Origin: Dimorphilus gyrociliatus
Taxonomy: Eukaryota; Annelida; Polychaeta; Dinophilidae
DNA length: 64,000 nt
Assembly (NCBI GenBank): GCA_904063045.1
Contig: CAJFCJ010000058.1
Span: 1 to 64,000 of the forward strand
Direction of reading: 5' to 3'
Position numbers and translations under genes: made by a program. The first letter of the stretch is position 1; each line of letters begins with the position of its first letter. Shown in pieces: positions 12,158 through 22,664 of the stretch. A model generated the notes under the pieces. It did no database searches. It had not been told where the DNA came from and saw only the letters and a program-made list of their open reading frames with translations.

Positions 12158-12336
12158 CCTCCTTTTTTCAGTGAGACATTAACAGCAAAAAAATTAATTA
12201 TACTAAGATGAATTATATTTAAGCAACACAATTTCTGAGAATAAACTGATAAAAAAAAACTGGTAAAAATATTTATAATAACTGGTATTTAAGAATATTT
12301 TTCTCAGCATTGTTTTCTATAATTCTCTAAAGAGAG

Positions 12337-12378
12337 TGGGGCGTTCAAAATCAAGAATGGGGCGTTCTGACCAGACCC
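12337..12378. repeat. Right terminal array of the MULE (two inverted units)
   Basis: Contains GGGGCGTTCAAAATC and GGGGCGTTCTGACCAGACCC, the reverse complement of left-array units 5 and 4 with their spacer. Confidence 0.85.
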
Positions 12379-12891
12379 CAACATATTATTTGTTACTAAA
12401 TATTTTACAATGATTTATTTCTTTACAATTTGTACAAATAGAAAAAGACATTTTCGCAAGAAAACTCAATAAACTTTAAATTTGTCCAAATTTTCATTAT
12501 CCTCACCTCTAATGTTGTCTGTCAATCTTCCAAAACGATAATAGTCAGAGAGGGTCCAATCAGAGCTATCTTGTGGATGTGGACATAATGAACATCCTTG
12601 ACTCCTTTATCTGTTTTGAAATAGTTGTAGTGTATTCAATACACATGTTAGCATACTTTCGAAATCTCTGTCTCTTAACAACAATTAAGGAAAGAGAGGG
12701 CATTTCAAACTTTTGGAATGTTTGCAAGAAGAATCCTACACTTTATTTATTTTATATACAGTATAGGCAAAAACTCAATAAATTAACTTTTGTTGCACGA
12801 ATTTTCCAAATATCTTACAAGAGATCTTTCTACACTAATGCCATCTACAATGTTTTTCTATTCTAAAACAAAAACGTAGTTAGGTCCTATT
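12379..12891. other. Intergenic with an isolated Tc1-type terminus
   Basis: TTTATATACAGTATAGGCAA occurs at ~12752 and again at ~12892, both in the same orientation. These look like Tc1/mariner end sequences. No supported gene is present. Confidence 0.4.
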
Positions 12892-13841
12892 TATATACAG
12901 TATAGGCAAAAAGTCCCAAGCCACCTTGTAAAATTTTTAGTTTAGATATTAAGATATACTGAATAACTACTTTTAATTGGTAATAATAATTATTAATATG
13001 TAGAAACTAATATCCTTTACAAAAAATGATCCAAAAATTGTTTTTCTTTTATAAAGTTCAGTTTTAGTAATTATACCTCGAAAAAAGGGGTTAGTTAAAA
13101 ATGAGTCACCATCTATTTAATTAAATATTTTATGTTAAATCTACCTTAGGACACTGTTTTACAATTGATATACATGAATTATTATAATATTTTATGAAAA
13201 TATAGTAATAATACTTTTAAACCTTTGTAATACTTGGTGTGACCACCCTTATTGAAAAGACACAGCTGTAGCCTATTTCTAAAACTATTAAACAATTTTT
13301 CAACATATTCAGTTGGAATATTGTCAAATTCTTGCTATTTTCAATGGGAAATAGGTCAGGGCCCTGGGCTGGCCAGTCTTGCAAGTGCCTTATGTTCTTT
13401 TCATTTAGATACCTTAAGGTACTCCTAGATGTATGGCATGGAGCACCATCCTGCATGAATACATGGTCCCTATTGTAATTCTCTAGAAAAGATTTATCAA
13501 GAATTTCTTGATATTTCTCTAAATTTAAATTACTTTTATATAAATGTATACCTCTGCTGCCATCACTTTTTATAAAAACCCCATATATTTAGGGAACCAT
13601 TTGCCTCTTTAGAAGTTTTTATTGCATATTTTGCCTTATATCTTTTAGCTGGATGCCTTCTGACAAACTGCCTGTGTTTTGGATATAAATCTATCCTCTT
13701 CTCATGTAAAAACACAATTGAATTAATTTGATCTTTGTTCCAAGAGAGGAGTCTTTTACAAAACCTTCTCCTATTTGACAAGTGTCTTTTTTTTAATACG
13801 GGCTTTTTTGCTGCAACATAGCCTCTACGTAAAATACACAA
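12892..13841 (-). mobile_element. Tc1-like element, decayed copy 2
   Basis: The terminus TATACAGTATAGGCAAAAAG is at ~12896. A minus-strand transposase follows in pieces. Positions 13563-13841 give the mid-N-terminal part (RGYVAAKKPVLKKRHLSNRR, LSWNKDQINSIVFLHEKRI). Positions 13217-13456 give QDGAPCHTS and DWPAQGPDLFPIEN, the last two catalytic blocks. The N-terminal helix-turn-helix and the opposite end are missing, so it is 5'-truncated and frameshifted. Confidence 0.75.
12975..13110 (+). repeat. Dispersed ~135-bp repeat, copy A
   Basis: Matches 30185-30318 in the same orientation. Shared blocks include AATATGTAGAAACTAATATC, TTGTTTTTCTTTTATAAA and TATACCTCGAAAAAAGG. It lies inside the Tc1-like copy between the terminus and the transposase, so it is probably that element's own 3' non-coding region, and copy B would be another remnant. 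Confidence 0.65.
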
Positions 13842-14067
13842 ATTTGCAGGTTAAAGTGCCTAGAACTTTAATAATAACAAGATTAATTCCCATTCCCTCT
13901 TCGCTGGCAACTTTAACCCAAGCCATGACTTGTAATTCATTCGAATTAGCTTCAATAGCTAAAAAACAAGAATGAGATAGAAATAGTAGAATAAGATTTT
14001 AAGAAAGTTAAAACTTACTGGGAAATAAGAAGGAAAAAAAGAGCAAGTAGTCTTGTATAGATTTCAT
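13825..14067 (-). CDS. Candidate two-exon small secreted protein (60 aa)
   Basis: Exon 1 is 14019-14067 (MKSIQDYLLFFSFLFP, signal-peptide-like; donor GTAAGT). Exon 2 is 13825-13958 after acceptor TTTTTTAG, and begins IEANSNELQVMAWVKVASEE. Phases agree and the frame stops at 13825. Exon 2 ends exactly where the Tc1 remnant begins. The gene may therefore be a host gene whose 3' part was cut off by the transposon, with the present stop fortuitous. No family was recognised. Confidence 0.28.
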
Positions 14068-15932
14068 TTTTACTCAACCTGAGATAATTTCAATGCGTTT
14101 ATATCACTATAACATGACTAACAGAAATGGATGTCAAAAATTTTAAAATTCTTAAGAGAATATAATCTTTAGCAATAAATATTTTAAAATGAATAAAGAA
14201 TCATTCAAACATTTCCAATTTACAATTTAACTTGTGTTGGTTAAGTAGAGTAGTTAAAAGAAAAAGACTATATTGCCTCTGTTCTTTCCCTTTCCCTTCT
14301 ACACTCCTCCCAAACCAATACACTACAATTCAAAAATTATTCTGATTCTGTTTTGCATAAATTTGAATTTTCAAATTTTAGATTATTCATTATCTTCAAA
14401 ATATAAAAAAGTATATTTACTTGATATTAACATCATATGTAATCAGACTATGATAAAATGTTATTATTTTGGATTATTGCCAACAAAAAACAATGAGTCA
14501 AAATATCTTGTATAAAAGTGATTGAAAAGTGAAAGATCTTTTTATTAGTTCAAGTTGCCATAAAAAAAAAATAACAATGAAATTTTCTTATTCTGCAACT
14601 TTTCAAAACAATGGACCTCAATCTGATTTTATATCATTTTCTTCTGATAGTGGATATGTATCTCTATCAGCAAGAGAGCATCCTTTTCTGTGTTAAAAGG
14701 TTAGGAGTAGATTAGACTTTGGGCTGTGGTATCCACAATTTTAATAATCATCATCATCCTAAACAACTACTTTTTTCCCCTTCCAGATGGTAGTAGTTTA
14801 GATAATTTGACATTTAAAATATCTCCTTCCGATACGGAACTGTATTTAATAATTTTAATCCCGCATGGAACAATAAATATTTATAATACTCAACTGATAA
14901 AGTGTTTGTAAGAATTGGGGATAGGATATAAAACCCGAAAGATTGGGAAGTAAGAACACAGGGAACGCTTGGTGTTCAAATGGTTTATTGTTTATTTAAT
15001 AATTTTAAAATAATTAATTATTAATCTTATCATATCTCTTTCTTTAAAGATCGTTAAGGAGTAATCTGCTACAATTGTTCAAGTTTATCAAACAAGGAAT
15101 ACGGGGAAAGTTCCATTGTCAATTTGTCAAGGTTTATACTGCTATCACCAAGCAATGCTAACAAACAGTAAGAGTCTTTCTAAACAGTTAAAAAAAGATA
15201 GTATCCTTCCTATTCAATTTTTCAGATAAAACTATAATATTTAAAGGTTATGTAGACTGTCCTTCTCCTCTTACATACAAGACTATAATGAAAGAGAGCT
15301 CAAAAACAACAATTTGCTTTTGCAAAGCAACAAAATGTAATGGAGGAAAGTAAAATGAAAAGAAAAGACCACAACTAGACCTTTCAATAATAGTTCCAAG
15401 CGAATTAGACCATTTTTTTATTTGCTTTTTTACCTCTGTCTCTCTCATTCACTTATCAATTATTCTATCAATATATGAATTTCTAGTACTGTGAGGCGAT
15501 TTCAATAATATTCTAAAAATTTCTATTTTCAATCAAAGTCATGGTATGACAAACATTCTAAACATATAGTATAAAGTAGAGGATATGGGCGTCACCTGTC
15601 GCCTTAGGTAAACAATTCTGCTAGCAACGGCATTGATTTTTAACACAAAACTAATATTTTTAAATTCTGTGGTGACACCTGGTGGCCATTGTAACTACCC
15701 TGGAACATATTGAAGAGATTAACGAAAGGTATTTGTCGAGTGGTTAGAAGTTTAATTGAAAAAATTTAGTTCACGTGATCAAAATCTCTACAAAAATGTC
15801 TTATGAAATAAAAGTGTAACCCTGTGTGAAAAACGAACTGGCTAGCAATAAACGTCAATTTTATTATAGTTTTAAAAGCTGTTTGTTGTATTCTATAGGC
15901 TAAAATCCTAAATACAAAGGAAAAGATGGCTT
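14068..15932. other. Intergenic, weak coding candidates only
   Basis: An open stretch at 14787-14911 sits behind a possible acceptor (CCCTTCCAG) and begins DGSSLDNLTFKISPSDTELY. I could not connect it in frame to a start, so I do not call it. No repeat family or RNA gene was recognised in the rest. Confidence 0.35.
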
Positions 15933-16823
15933 TTAAGTTCTTCTTTTAAGATTAATAGTATACGTTATGATGGCGTATAACTCTGGACAGCAAGAATACT
16001 TTTTCTCTGTACGAACAACATTACTACTAACAACTTCAAAGTCGTTAGTTTCGTAATATTCCAGATCGAGACTATCACTGCCCAATAAAACGTTTATCTC
16101 ATTTTTATTATAAGTCCAAGATCCAAAGCTTATAGAACAGACATATTCACCATTTTTATCTTTGGGACAGCGGACCTGTTAATGGTGTTTTTTCTTTTTA
16201 GCATTTCATTATTTCTTATAGAATGTTACACTTACAGCATATTTCTTTGAAGGTATTACAAGAACCTGACCATTTGGGTATAGACAAGCCAAAGGTTTGA
16301 TTACATACTGTTCAGGATCCAGTCTATATTTGAACATGCAAGCAGTTGTACAAAGCTAGAAAAAAAAATTAGACTGGTTACTTACACATTGTAGGCAACT
16401 AAATCAGGCGTCCAAATAATATCGAGTGGAAGGTGAAATTCATGAAATTTATTAGATTTCCATGTTAATCCAGGATCTGTCCAATTCCTTTTGGAATAAT
16501 AATATTTTTTAATGTAATTAGGTCAAATGTATTTAAATAAAAAATACCATTTTTGGCCAGGCAACAAGATGAAATATGCCGTTATTCTCCGAAGCAATAT
16601 TTACAAGAGATAATGCAAAACTAATATTCAATCCATCAGTCTCCGGTTTTGATTTTAGATCTACATCCTTCAAAACTGTATTTAAAGATTCACGATAGCA
16701 ATTTCTAAAATGACGCTTTAAAATTATTAATATGACATACATAATAGAAAAAACTTACTCAGCTTTTGCATAAGCAAAGAAGATAAGAAGAGAAATAAGA
16801 GCAATCTGACAGGAGAAATTCAT
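15933..16823 (-). CDS. Acetylcholine-binding-protein-like soluble Cys-loop ligand-binding domain
   Basis: Five exons (minus): 16759-16823, 16548-16704, ~16388-16487, 16236-16355, 15933-16175; about 227 aa. Exon 1 is a signal peptide (MNFSCQIALISLLIFFAYAK). The rest is the nicotinic-receptor ligand-binding fold: NISFALSLVNIA, NWTDPGLTWKSN, LDIIWTPDLVAYN, NGQVLVIPS, VCSISFGSWTY and the loop-C vicinal disulfide KKYSCCPELY. The aromatic-box positions of loops A (Tyr in AYN), B (Trp in SWTY), C (two Tyr around CC) and D (Trp) are present. The protein ends ITYTINLKRRT and stop, just where TM1 begins in receptor subunits. No TM exon follows, so it should be secreted, like mollusc/annelid AChBP (~210 aa mature). 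The Cys-loop looks shortened (C-x9-C). The exon 2/3 junction is one base out of frame with the obvious GT...AG sites, so that boundary (or a frameshift) is unresolved. Confidence 0.83.
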
Positions 16824-17699
16824 TCTTTCCTTTTCCGAGAGCTAGTGGTGCAATAAGGAAAGTATTCCCTGCTTATATATACATACACACACATACACTG
16901 TGGACAAAAATTAGTTCTATGTTTAAACTAGCAAATATGCCTTTCCTACTCTCTTTCTCTTTTTATTTGGGTTTCAGTCTACAGACAATATGACTTGGAG
17001 GTGGACAGATAATTTGTATAGTAGGCCTATTTATGTTATAGTTGGATTTTGAAGGTCAATTGAAAATAGTTAATATATTACTAATATACTATATTATACG
17101 AGGAGTGAGCTGGGTGGTAGAATAAGGTGTTCAAAAGATTCTTAGTAATGATTAATCAGTACGGATAACTTTTCAAAAATTCCTTATTTTTTAATAAATG
17201 TATTGATTGATTGAAAATATAGAACTTGACGGAAAGGGGGAAATTTATAATCTGTCTACAATATATTATATAATTTACCAAGTATACTACAATCTTATAG
17301 CAAGTATACTTGAACACTTCAAGCCAAAATAAGATGTTTTGAATATTATATTCAATACGCGACCTATGGTTATTATCAAGTAGGAGCAATAGATTCGATT
17401 GGCCATTTCTAGGTGATTTTGACAAAGCCTTATTAGTACAGAAACGCAATTGCATGGACCAATCTAATTTGGTCTTCTATTCTTTATGATCAACGATATA
17501 AACGAAAGTTGTACATTAAGAATAATATAAATGTATTCTAAAATAACACTAGACCTGTTCACAAAGAGGATTTATTCAGGACTACCTACTCCCTGCTTTT
17601 TATATAATTCTCTATCAGTTGTTTATGCATTAGGTGTCAACAACAAATGCCTAATTCCTATATAAGGATTCTTGACAAGAAGTAGGGTCCAGGGTTTTC
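16824..17699. other. Intergenic, probable promoter region of the AChBP-like gene
   Basis: Immediately upstream of the minus-strand gene lies an ACATACACACAC microsatellite-like stretch and TATATATA (~16873-16900). Nothing else was recognised. Confidence 0.4.
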
Positions 17700-18610
17700 C
17701 AAGTAAAATATCAGTGATGAAACAACAACAGGTTTGTGTTGGTAAACCCTTAAATGCTAATTGCTACAATATGTTTTTGTTTCAAAATGACGTCGAATTG
17801 GGCAACACAGAAGGAATTTCCCTGGTTGGGTGTAAAATTTTATGTATATAAAAAATTTAACAGATTTGGAAGTACTGGAACAATTAATTCAAATTTTTAA
17901 TCATTATGGACCTAAAAATGGAATTTGCAGCAAGTCATGGACATCAAAGAAAGGTTGAGAAAATCAACAAAAATGTGTCCATTTTTGGTTTCATTTTATA
18001 GATGAACCTGTCAATCCAAAAAGATGCTGTCTAAACTTGAATAAAAATGTGGTTCTTATTCAACAACGGCAGTTGAATGTTAGTTGTTGTTATCTAAATG
18101 AAAAGTGTTTCTATCACAATACAGCAATGACTGGATTTTTACGAATAAAAAAGAATTCAAATTTTCAAACATTCTATGATATTTTTATTTCTATAAATGT
18201 TAAAGAATGTACAAGACACTGTCTATCATCTTCTCAATGTAGATACTCTAAATACGATTTTAATGGAACTTTGTACTCTTAACAAAGATATTTTCAATGC
18301 TCAAACTGATTCAGAAACCATATCTTCATATGATATGATGAAATTGGTTCTTCTCCATGTAATTCCTTTAATACAGACTGTTTAGCAATAGTCAATGGCC
18401 ATCTGTTTCTACAATTAGTTTAAACTTTAAGCTAAGAATTTTTGGTGAAAATCTTCATAAATGTATTGATTTAAAGAATAGTCTTCCACCCGTTGGAGTT
18501 TTAGCCTATGTTCCATTGGATTATCAGAATAATCCTATTTTTATAGGAACTTTTGCAGTTGTCAAATGGACTATTGCCAATCAGTCCATATTGAAGGAAT
18601 TGCATTCGTG
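17700..18610 (+). pseudogene. Decayed paralog of the PAN-trefoil gene at 1.7-3.2 kb
   Basis: Nucleotide similarity runs through most of the parent gene. It includes the PAN exon (GACGTCGAATTGGGCAAC), the third exon (GGAAGTACTGGAACAATTAA), the retained third intron and the trefoil exon (GTTGTTGTTATCTAAATGAA). The junction of exons 2 and 3 is deleted and runs into a stop. A base is lost in the AAAAATGTGGTTCT stretch. The third Cys-rich module is missing, and the sequence jumps to CAATGGCCATCTGTTTCTAC near the 3' end. Because the intron is still present, this is a DNA-level duplicate and not a retrocopy. Confidence 0.82.
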
Positions 18611-19532
18611 AAACATAGTTTACCAGTATATGTTTTTTCTATAAACGTATAAAATTTTTGCCGTGGGTTATAAGGAAAATATTTTATAATTATTATTACC
18701 AATATACCGGTTTTGGACATCAAGAATACCTGATTTTTGTTCTCTTTCAATCAGATAATTTCAATGAAGATTATTTACCAGTTCCGTTTGAGTCAAATGG
18801 GAAAATATAGAGAGAAAAAGTTGAAAATTTGTTCATAGTCTTAGGAAATACTTTAAATAGATTACGAATTGGTGGTATAAAATTTCATATTCAAATCAGT
18901 TATATTTTTCTGTAATAGCTGTCTATCTGAGTGCTTGTTGCATTCTTATCTTTAGAAAGCATACGAATATTTAAAGGCAACTTTGAATAGTCATTAAACT
19001 CTCCAATACAATTATGAATGTGTGAATGGGCACAAAGCAGTAATTGGGTGAAATCATACCTGATTGAAACTGTGCTTAAGCATTTAGTAAGAGAAAAGAA
19101 AAAAATATGTAGGGTACAAGGCAGTTGAAGATAGATATGGTATGTTTATAATAGTTTGTGTCAAAAACAGCTTAATAATGTCAAGGTAAAAACAAATTTA
19201 ATTTTTACAAAAAAACTACAAGGGCCACCGGTAACTCTAGTCAATTTCCTTAGGCCTATTGAATTTGTCGTTTTTTTTGTCAAGTGTCACACATGACATT
19301 AATATTTCAAATGCTATTTCAACAATCGGACTCTTATGGCTGAGAGTTAAATCTCTCTTTCGGTAGATAAGAGTTGGACGATTCCTTTAGTAGTAGATCA
19401 TTTTTATCCGGAGTATTCTGATGCAACATTTCAACAATCGAATAGAATTTAGGTTCTTTGTATTTCTTGACAGTTTTCTTCCAGATTTTACACTTAATTT
19501 TGCATCCAAAAACTTATGATAAAATATTTTTA
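18611..19532. other. Intergenic, nothing recognised
   Basis: AT-rich with no repeat family seen. It lies between the converging ends of the pseudogene and the membrane-protein gene. Confidence 0.35.
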
Positions 19533-20769
19533 TTATATTTTTGGTTGTTTATGAAAAGAATGTAATTTGTTGTTTGAAGACCTACCGCATTGAATGATGA
19601 TACAGATCACAACAACACCTGGTATTGTCGCCGAGATTAGATAAGAATAATTGCAGTTTCTTATCATCTTCCTCGTATTTTCGCAAAAGTCAATGTAAAT
19701 ATTATAGAATAAAATATCAATTAAAAATTTTAATGGTATTAATGCCATAATTTGAATATATTCAAGTGCAAATATCACGTGATGATATGATTGTGTGAGA
19801 GACATGTAAATCAAACAAATAGCTCCAAGTGCATTCTTGACCCAGTGGATAAAGATAACATTCATATTGAAAATATTATCGTAGTGTCTGTGTTTTCAAA
19901 AATTCAAAGAGTAAATTAAAATAAAATACAAACCGAAATCTATCAATACAAACTTCCTGTTTCCCACCGGAAGCCAATAAGTTTGACACTTGGTATGAAT
20001 TTATTTCTTCATTGGTCGCATTATTTACATATTTAACATAGTCTAATATCGGCTCCAACAGGTACATTGTTGTTGATACATACATCAGAATATACAAGAA
20101 ATTGAAAAAAAAAACGAATAGGCCTAAACTATTGGATTTAATACTCAAAAATACATGAATTCGAAAGTAGAAATACAAGAATATAGCCAAGGTGATAGGT
20201 TTGTACGACATTCGAATTTGCATATATTATGCAAATCTATGGTATTATATAATCCTCTTCCGTAAAATATCAATACTGCAGCAAGAATAAAATAACAGAA
20301 TGAATTGACTGCATAGCAAATTGATGATTCATTGATTACTTTGAATTCTTTCCTCTCTAGTCCGCTATTCTTTATATAAGTATTGATTTCGTATATGGTA
20401 AATAATGTAATTAAACTAAAATTTATAAATATCAGTACAATTTCCATCTTTTTGCTGAAAGAAATCATATTTTGAATGAATGAATACAAAAATTGAATAT
20501 TAGACATTTTTCCCTCTCTCTCTCTTCACTTACTTTGAAATTTCACTTTCAACACAAATGTAATCATTTGATGATATATTTTCAAAATTATGAATATTCT
20601 TTAAATTTACAACTGACGAACCATTGTAAACTTTAAAACCAATTGATTTTGGGAAAGATTTCAAATAGAATTGTATAAAACAAATGTTAATTATAATAAA
20701 GGTCATTGCGCAATAACTCAATACTAAGTTGTTTATTTTCTGATTCAAAAATCTTTTTAAAATAGTCAT
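19533..20769 (-). CDS. Unidentified multi-pass membrane protein
   Basis: Exon 1 is 20534-20769 (N-terminal TM, YCAMTFIIINICFIQFYLKS). Exon 2 is from 20454 to ~20200 (two TMs, MEIVLIFINFSLITLFTIYE and SFCYFILAAVLIFYG). Exon 3 runs from ~20210 to 19934 (two TMs). Exon 4 is 19887-19533 (three TMs, ending in a Lys/His-rich tail). The exon 1/2 and 3/4 junctions keep frame with canonical sites. Between exons 2 and 3 (20200-20230) the hydrophobic frame shifts without an obvious intron: the choice is between a very short intron and a one-base frameshift. With seven or eight TMs it could be a serpentine receptor or a transporter-like protein. I do not recognise the family, and it lacks the innexin motifs of its neighbour. 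Confidence 0.5.
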
Positions 20770-21560
20770 TTTTTCATTTCGTCTATCCGTTTACTCTTTG
20801 AATGGTGGATATCAAATATTCTCTTTTCAATTTTATTTTATATATATAGATATATAGACATGTTAGTTGTCATTCTAAAGGAATATAGAATTAGCCTACT
20901 TGCTAATTTAAGTCGTACCTTTAAAAACCAAAAGTTGGTTTTTCTGTTTACTCTTTCTTACAGTAGAAACTGTTCAGTAACTAAATTCATTTATTTTACT
21001 GTTCAAACATTCTGTTTAATGAATTGACGATTTTTACCCTTAGAAAGTCAGAAATACATTCCAAACATTTTTCTAAATCTAACTAACTAGGCATCTCTTC
21101 AGGCAAATTCTTTCATTATTCCTGTTTCATAATCCCCTAGAGGTAAGCTTGCATCCTATCCTTATCTGTTGTAAAAACAGTTGTGATGGGCCTAAGGATG
21201 AGATAAATAGAGCCAGTTTTCCGGCTGTATTATTAAAAAATAAATTCTAATAAAAATTCTACTTAATAAAATTTTAAAAGTTGAATTGTGTACCAGTTTA
21301 TTTTTAACTGTTAAACATGTATTGTAAAGACTTTTTAGATAGTTTTTTAAAGTTATATAATGAAAGACCAAGAAATTCGTTCACAGCGCCATCTGGTAGT
21401 ATAGGATAAAAATTTAGGAACTAAATTAGTAATAAAGGCAATTACAATTTTTGAGGATATTAGCCATAGTATCAAAATAATCTGGATTATGATTGTCCTG
21501 TAGCTCGCTCTTTCTGTTGGATTATCCCTAATCCTCCTTTGAAAAACCATTGTTTAAAAA
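20770..21560. other. Intergenic, nothing recognised
   Basis: Contains a (TA)n-like stretch at ~20840-20856. A short open stretch at 21353-21550 has no recognisable motif and is not called. Confidence 0.35.
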
Positions 21561-22664
21561 TTAATAAAGAAACCTTTGATTCGGTTTTTCTTGCGATATC
21601 TTCTTTTGCCAAGATAGCCAGATTGTTCTAAAGAGTTGATGTTCAGTTAGAGGATTTGTATTAAGAGCAATAATCCTGAAAATAAAAACTCCATCTCTAC
21701 CTAAATATCGTTGAAATTTCTTTATTTTATCTTCGTCCTCCAGTTTAATATGCTTATTAATATAATCATATGAGTTAGTTAATGATTTAATTAACCATTT
21801 AGCTGTTGAAATTGCCTGCAAAATTAATAAAAAAACAATCCAAAACCATAGAAAAATGAACATTTTTTCATTGAATAAATTAATAGAAAGAACACATTGA
21901 ACAGTATAAGGATGAACGTTCCCTAATCTTCTTATCTTTAAATCGCACAGCGTAACTTTTGGAAATCTTGGAGAATTCGGTTCGTTACCATTCCACAATT
22001 GTCTTATAATTTCAAATCCGTATAGATTGTATTTATAACCCAGAAAAAGGTTCATAAGGAACATTTGCCCTAAACCATCAATAAAGTACAATATCTTAAC
22101 AATGATATAGAGAACAGTTAGATAACTTTTACTCTTCTCTTTGCACAAACAGCAGAATGAAAAAACTCTATTACAGGAAATTGCCTTTTTCCTGATCAAT
22201 AATTCTTCTTGAGCATCAAGATATCTTTTCAATTGTTCAGCTTGTAATTCATTATCATTCTCTTGAACTAAAGATTGAATATCTATACCGGATTTAGAAT
22301 TCATCATCCTCCAAACGATAACTGGTAAATAGAATATTAGAGCTGAGAGTAAAAATATAATAGGTATCCACTGATAATAGGATATTTCGTTTGTCTTCTC
22401 CGCCGGTAATCTTTTATCAAAGTCAATATAATACGTATTTTTTACCCAACAATAGCTATTTGTATATTCTAACCAACCGTCGGAAAAATGAGCGGGAACC
22501 CAGCAATGTATTGGATCACCAACAAATTGGGACGTTGATACAACAATGGCAAAAGCGGCTAGCATCGTTGTTGTATATTTATGGAAGAGTCTATCGATTG
22601 AATCGTCATCGTAATGACTCTTAAGGTTTGGTATTGAACCAAAAACTGACAAGATTTTATCCAT
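21561..22664 (-). CDS. Innexin (gap-junction channel subunit)
   Basis: An intronless 367-aa protein with four TMs. TM1 reads TMLAAFAIVVSTSQFVGDPI. Extracellular loop 1 has the two expected Cys (IHCWVPAHF, NSYCWVKNTYY). The innexin signature YYQWIP opens TM2. TM3 contains FIDGLGQMFLMNLFLG. Extracellular loop 2 includes CDLKIRRLG and the highly conserved CVLSINLFNEKMFIFLWFW leading into TM4. Innexins assemble as hexamers or octamers to form gap junctions or hemichannels in the plasma membrane. The length is typical (350-450 aa). Family assignment is firm; the paralog cannot be assigned. Confidence 0.95.
   Translation of the reverse strand: MDKILSVFGSIPNLKSHYDDDSIDRLFHKYTTTMLAAFAIVVSTSQFVGDPIHCWVPAHFSDGWLEYTNSYCWVKNTYYIDFDKRLPAEKTNEISYYQWIPIIFLLSALIFYLPVIVWRMMNSKSGIDIQSLVQENDNELQAEQLKRYLDAQEELLIRKKAISCNRVFSFCCLCKEKSKSYLTVLYIIVKILYFIDGLGQMFLMNLFLGYKYNLYGFEIIRQLWNGNEPNSPRFPKVTLCDLKIRRLGNVHPYTVQCVLSINLFNEKMFIFLWFWIVFLLILQAISTAKWLIKSLTNSYDYINKHIKLEDEDKIKKFQRYLGRDGVFIFRIIALNTNPLTEHQLFRTIWLSWQKKISQEKPNQRFLY

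Larger units (their letters stand above)
9793..12378 (-). mobile_element. Nearly complete MULE (Mutator-like) DNA transposon
   Basis: This 2.6-kb element is bounded by arrays of the motif GGTCAGAACGCCCC. Six units lie at the left (9793-9899) and two at the right (12337-12378) in inverse orientation. The two right units match left units 4-5 over about 40 bases, including their spacers. Between the arrays lies a single intron-containing transposase gene on the minus strand. No convincing target-site duplication is visible. Confidence 0.82.

Noticed and set aside
14273-14911. Short open stretches as exons of a gene on the plus strand
   Set aside because: I could not join them in frame with a start codon and they have no recognisable domain.
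15933-16823. Nicotinic receptor subunit
   Set aside because: The frame stops before TM1 (LKRRT, stop) and no TM exon is found in the 3' region on the minus strand down to ~15.2 kb.
17156-17455. 99-codon minus-strand open frame
   Set aside because: Low-complexity, no domain, no splice context, and codon use like the AT-rich background.
19533-20769. Second innexin next to the one at 21.6 kb
   Set aside because: It has more than four TMs and lacks YYQW, the paired loop cysteines and the NLFNEK motif.
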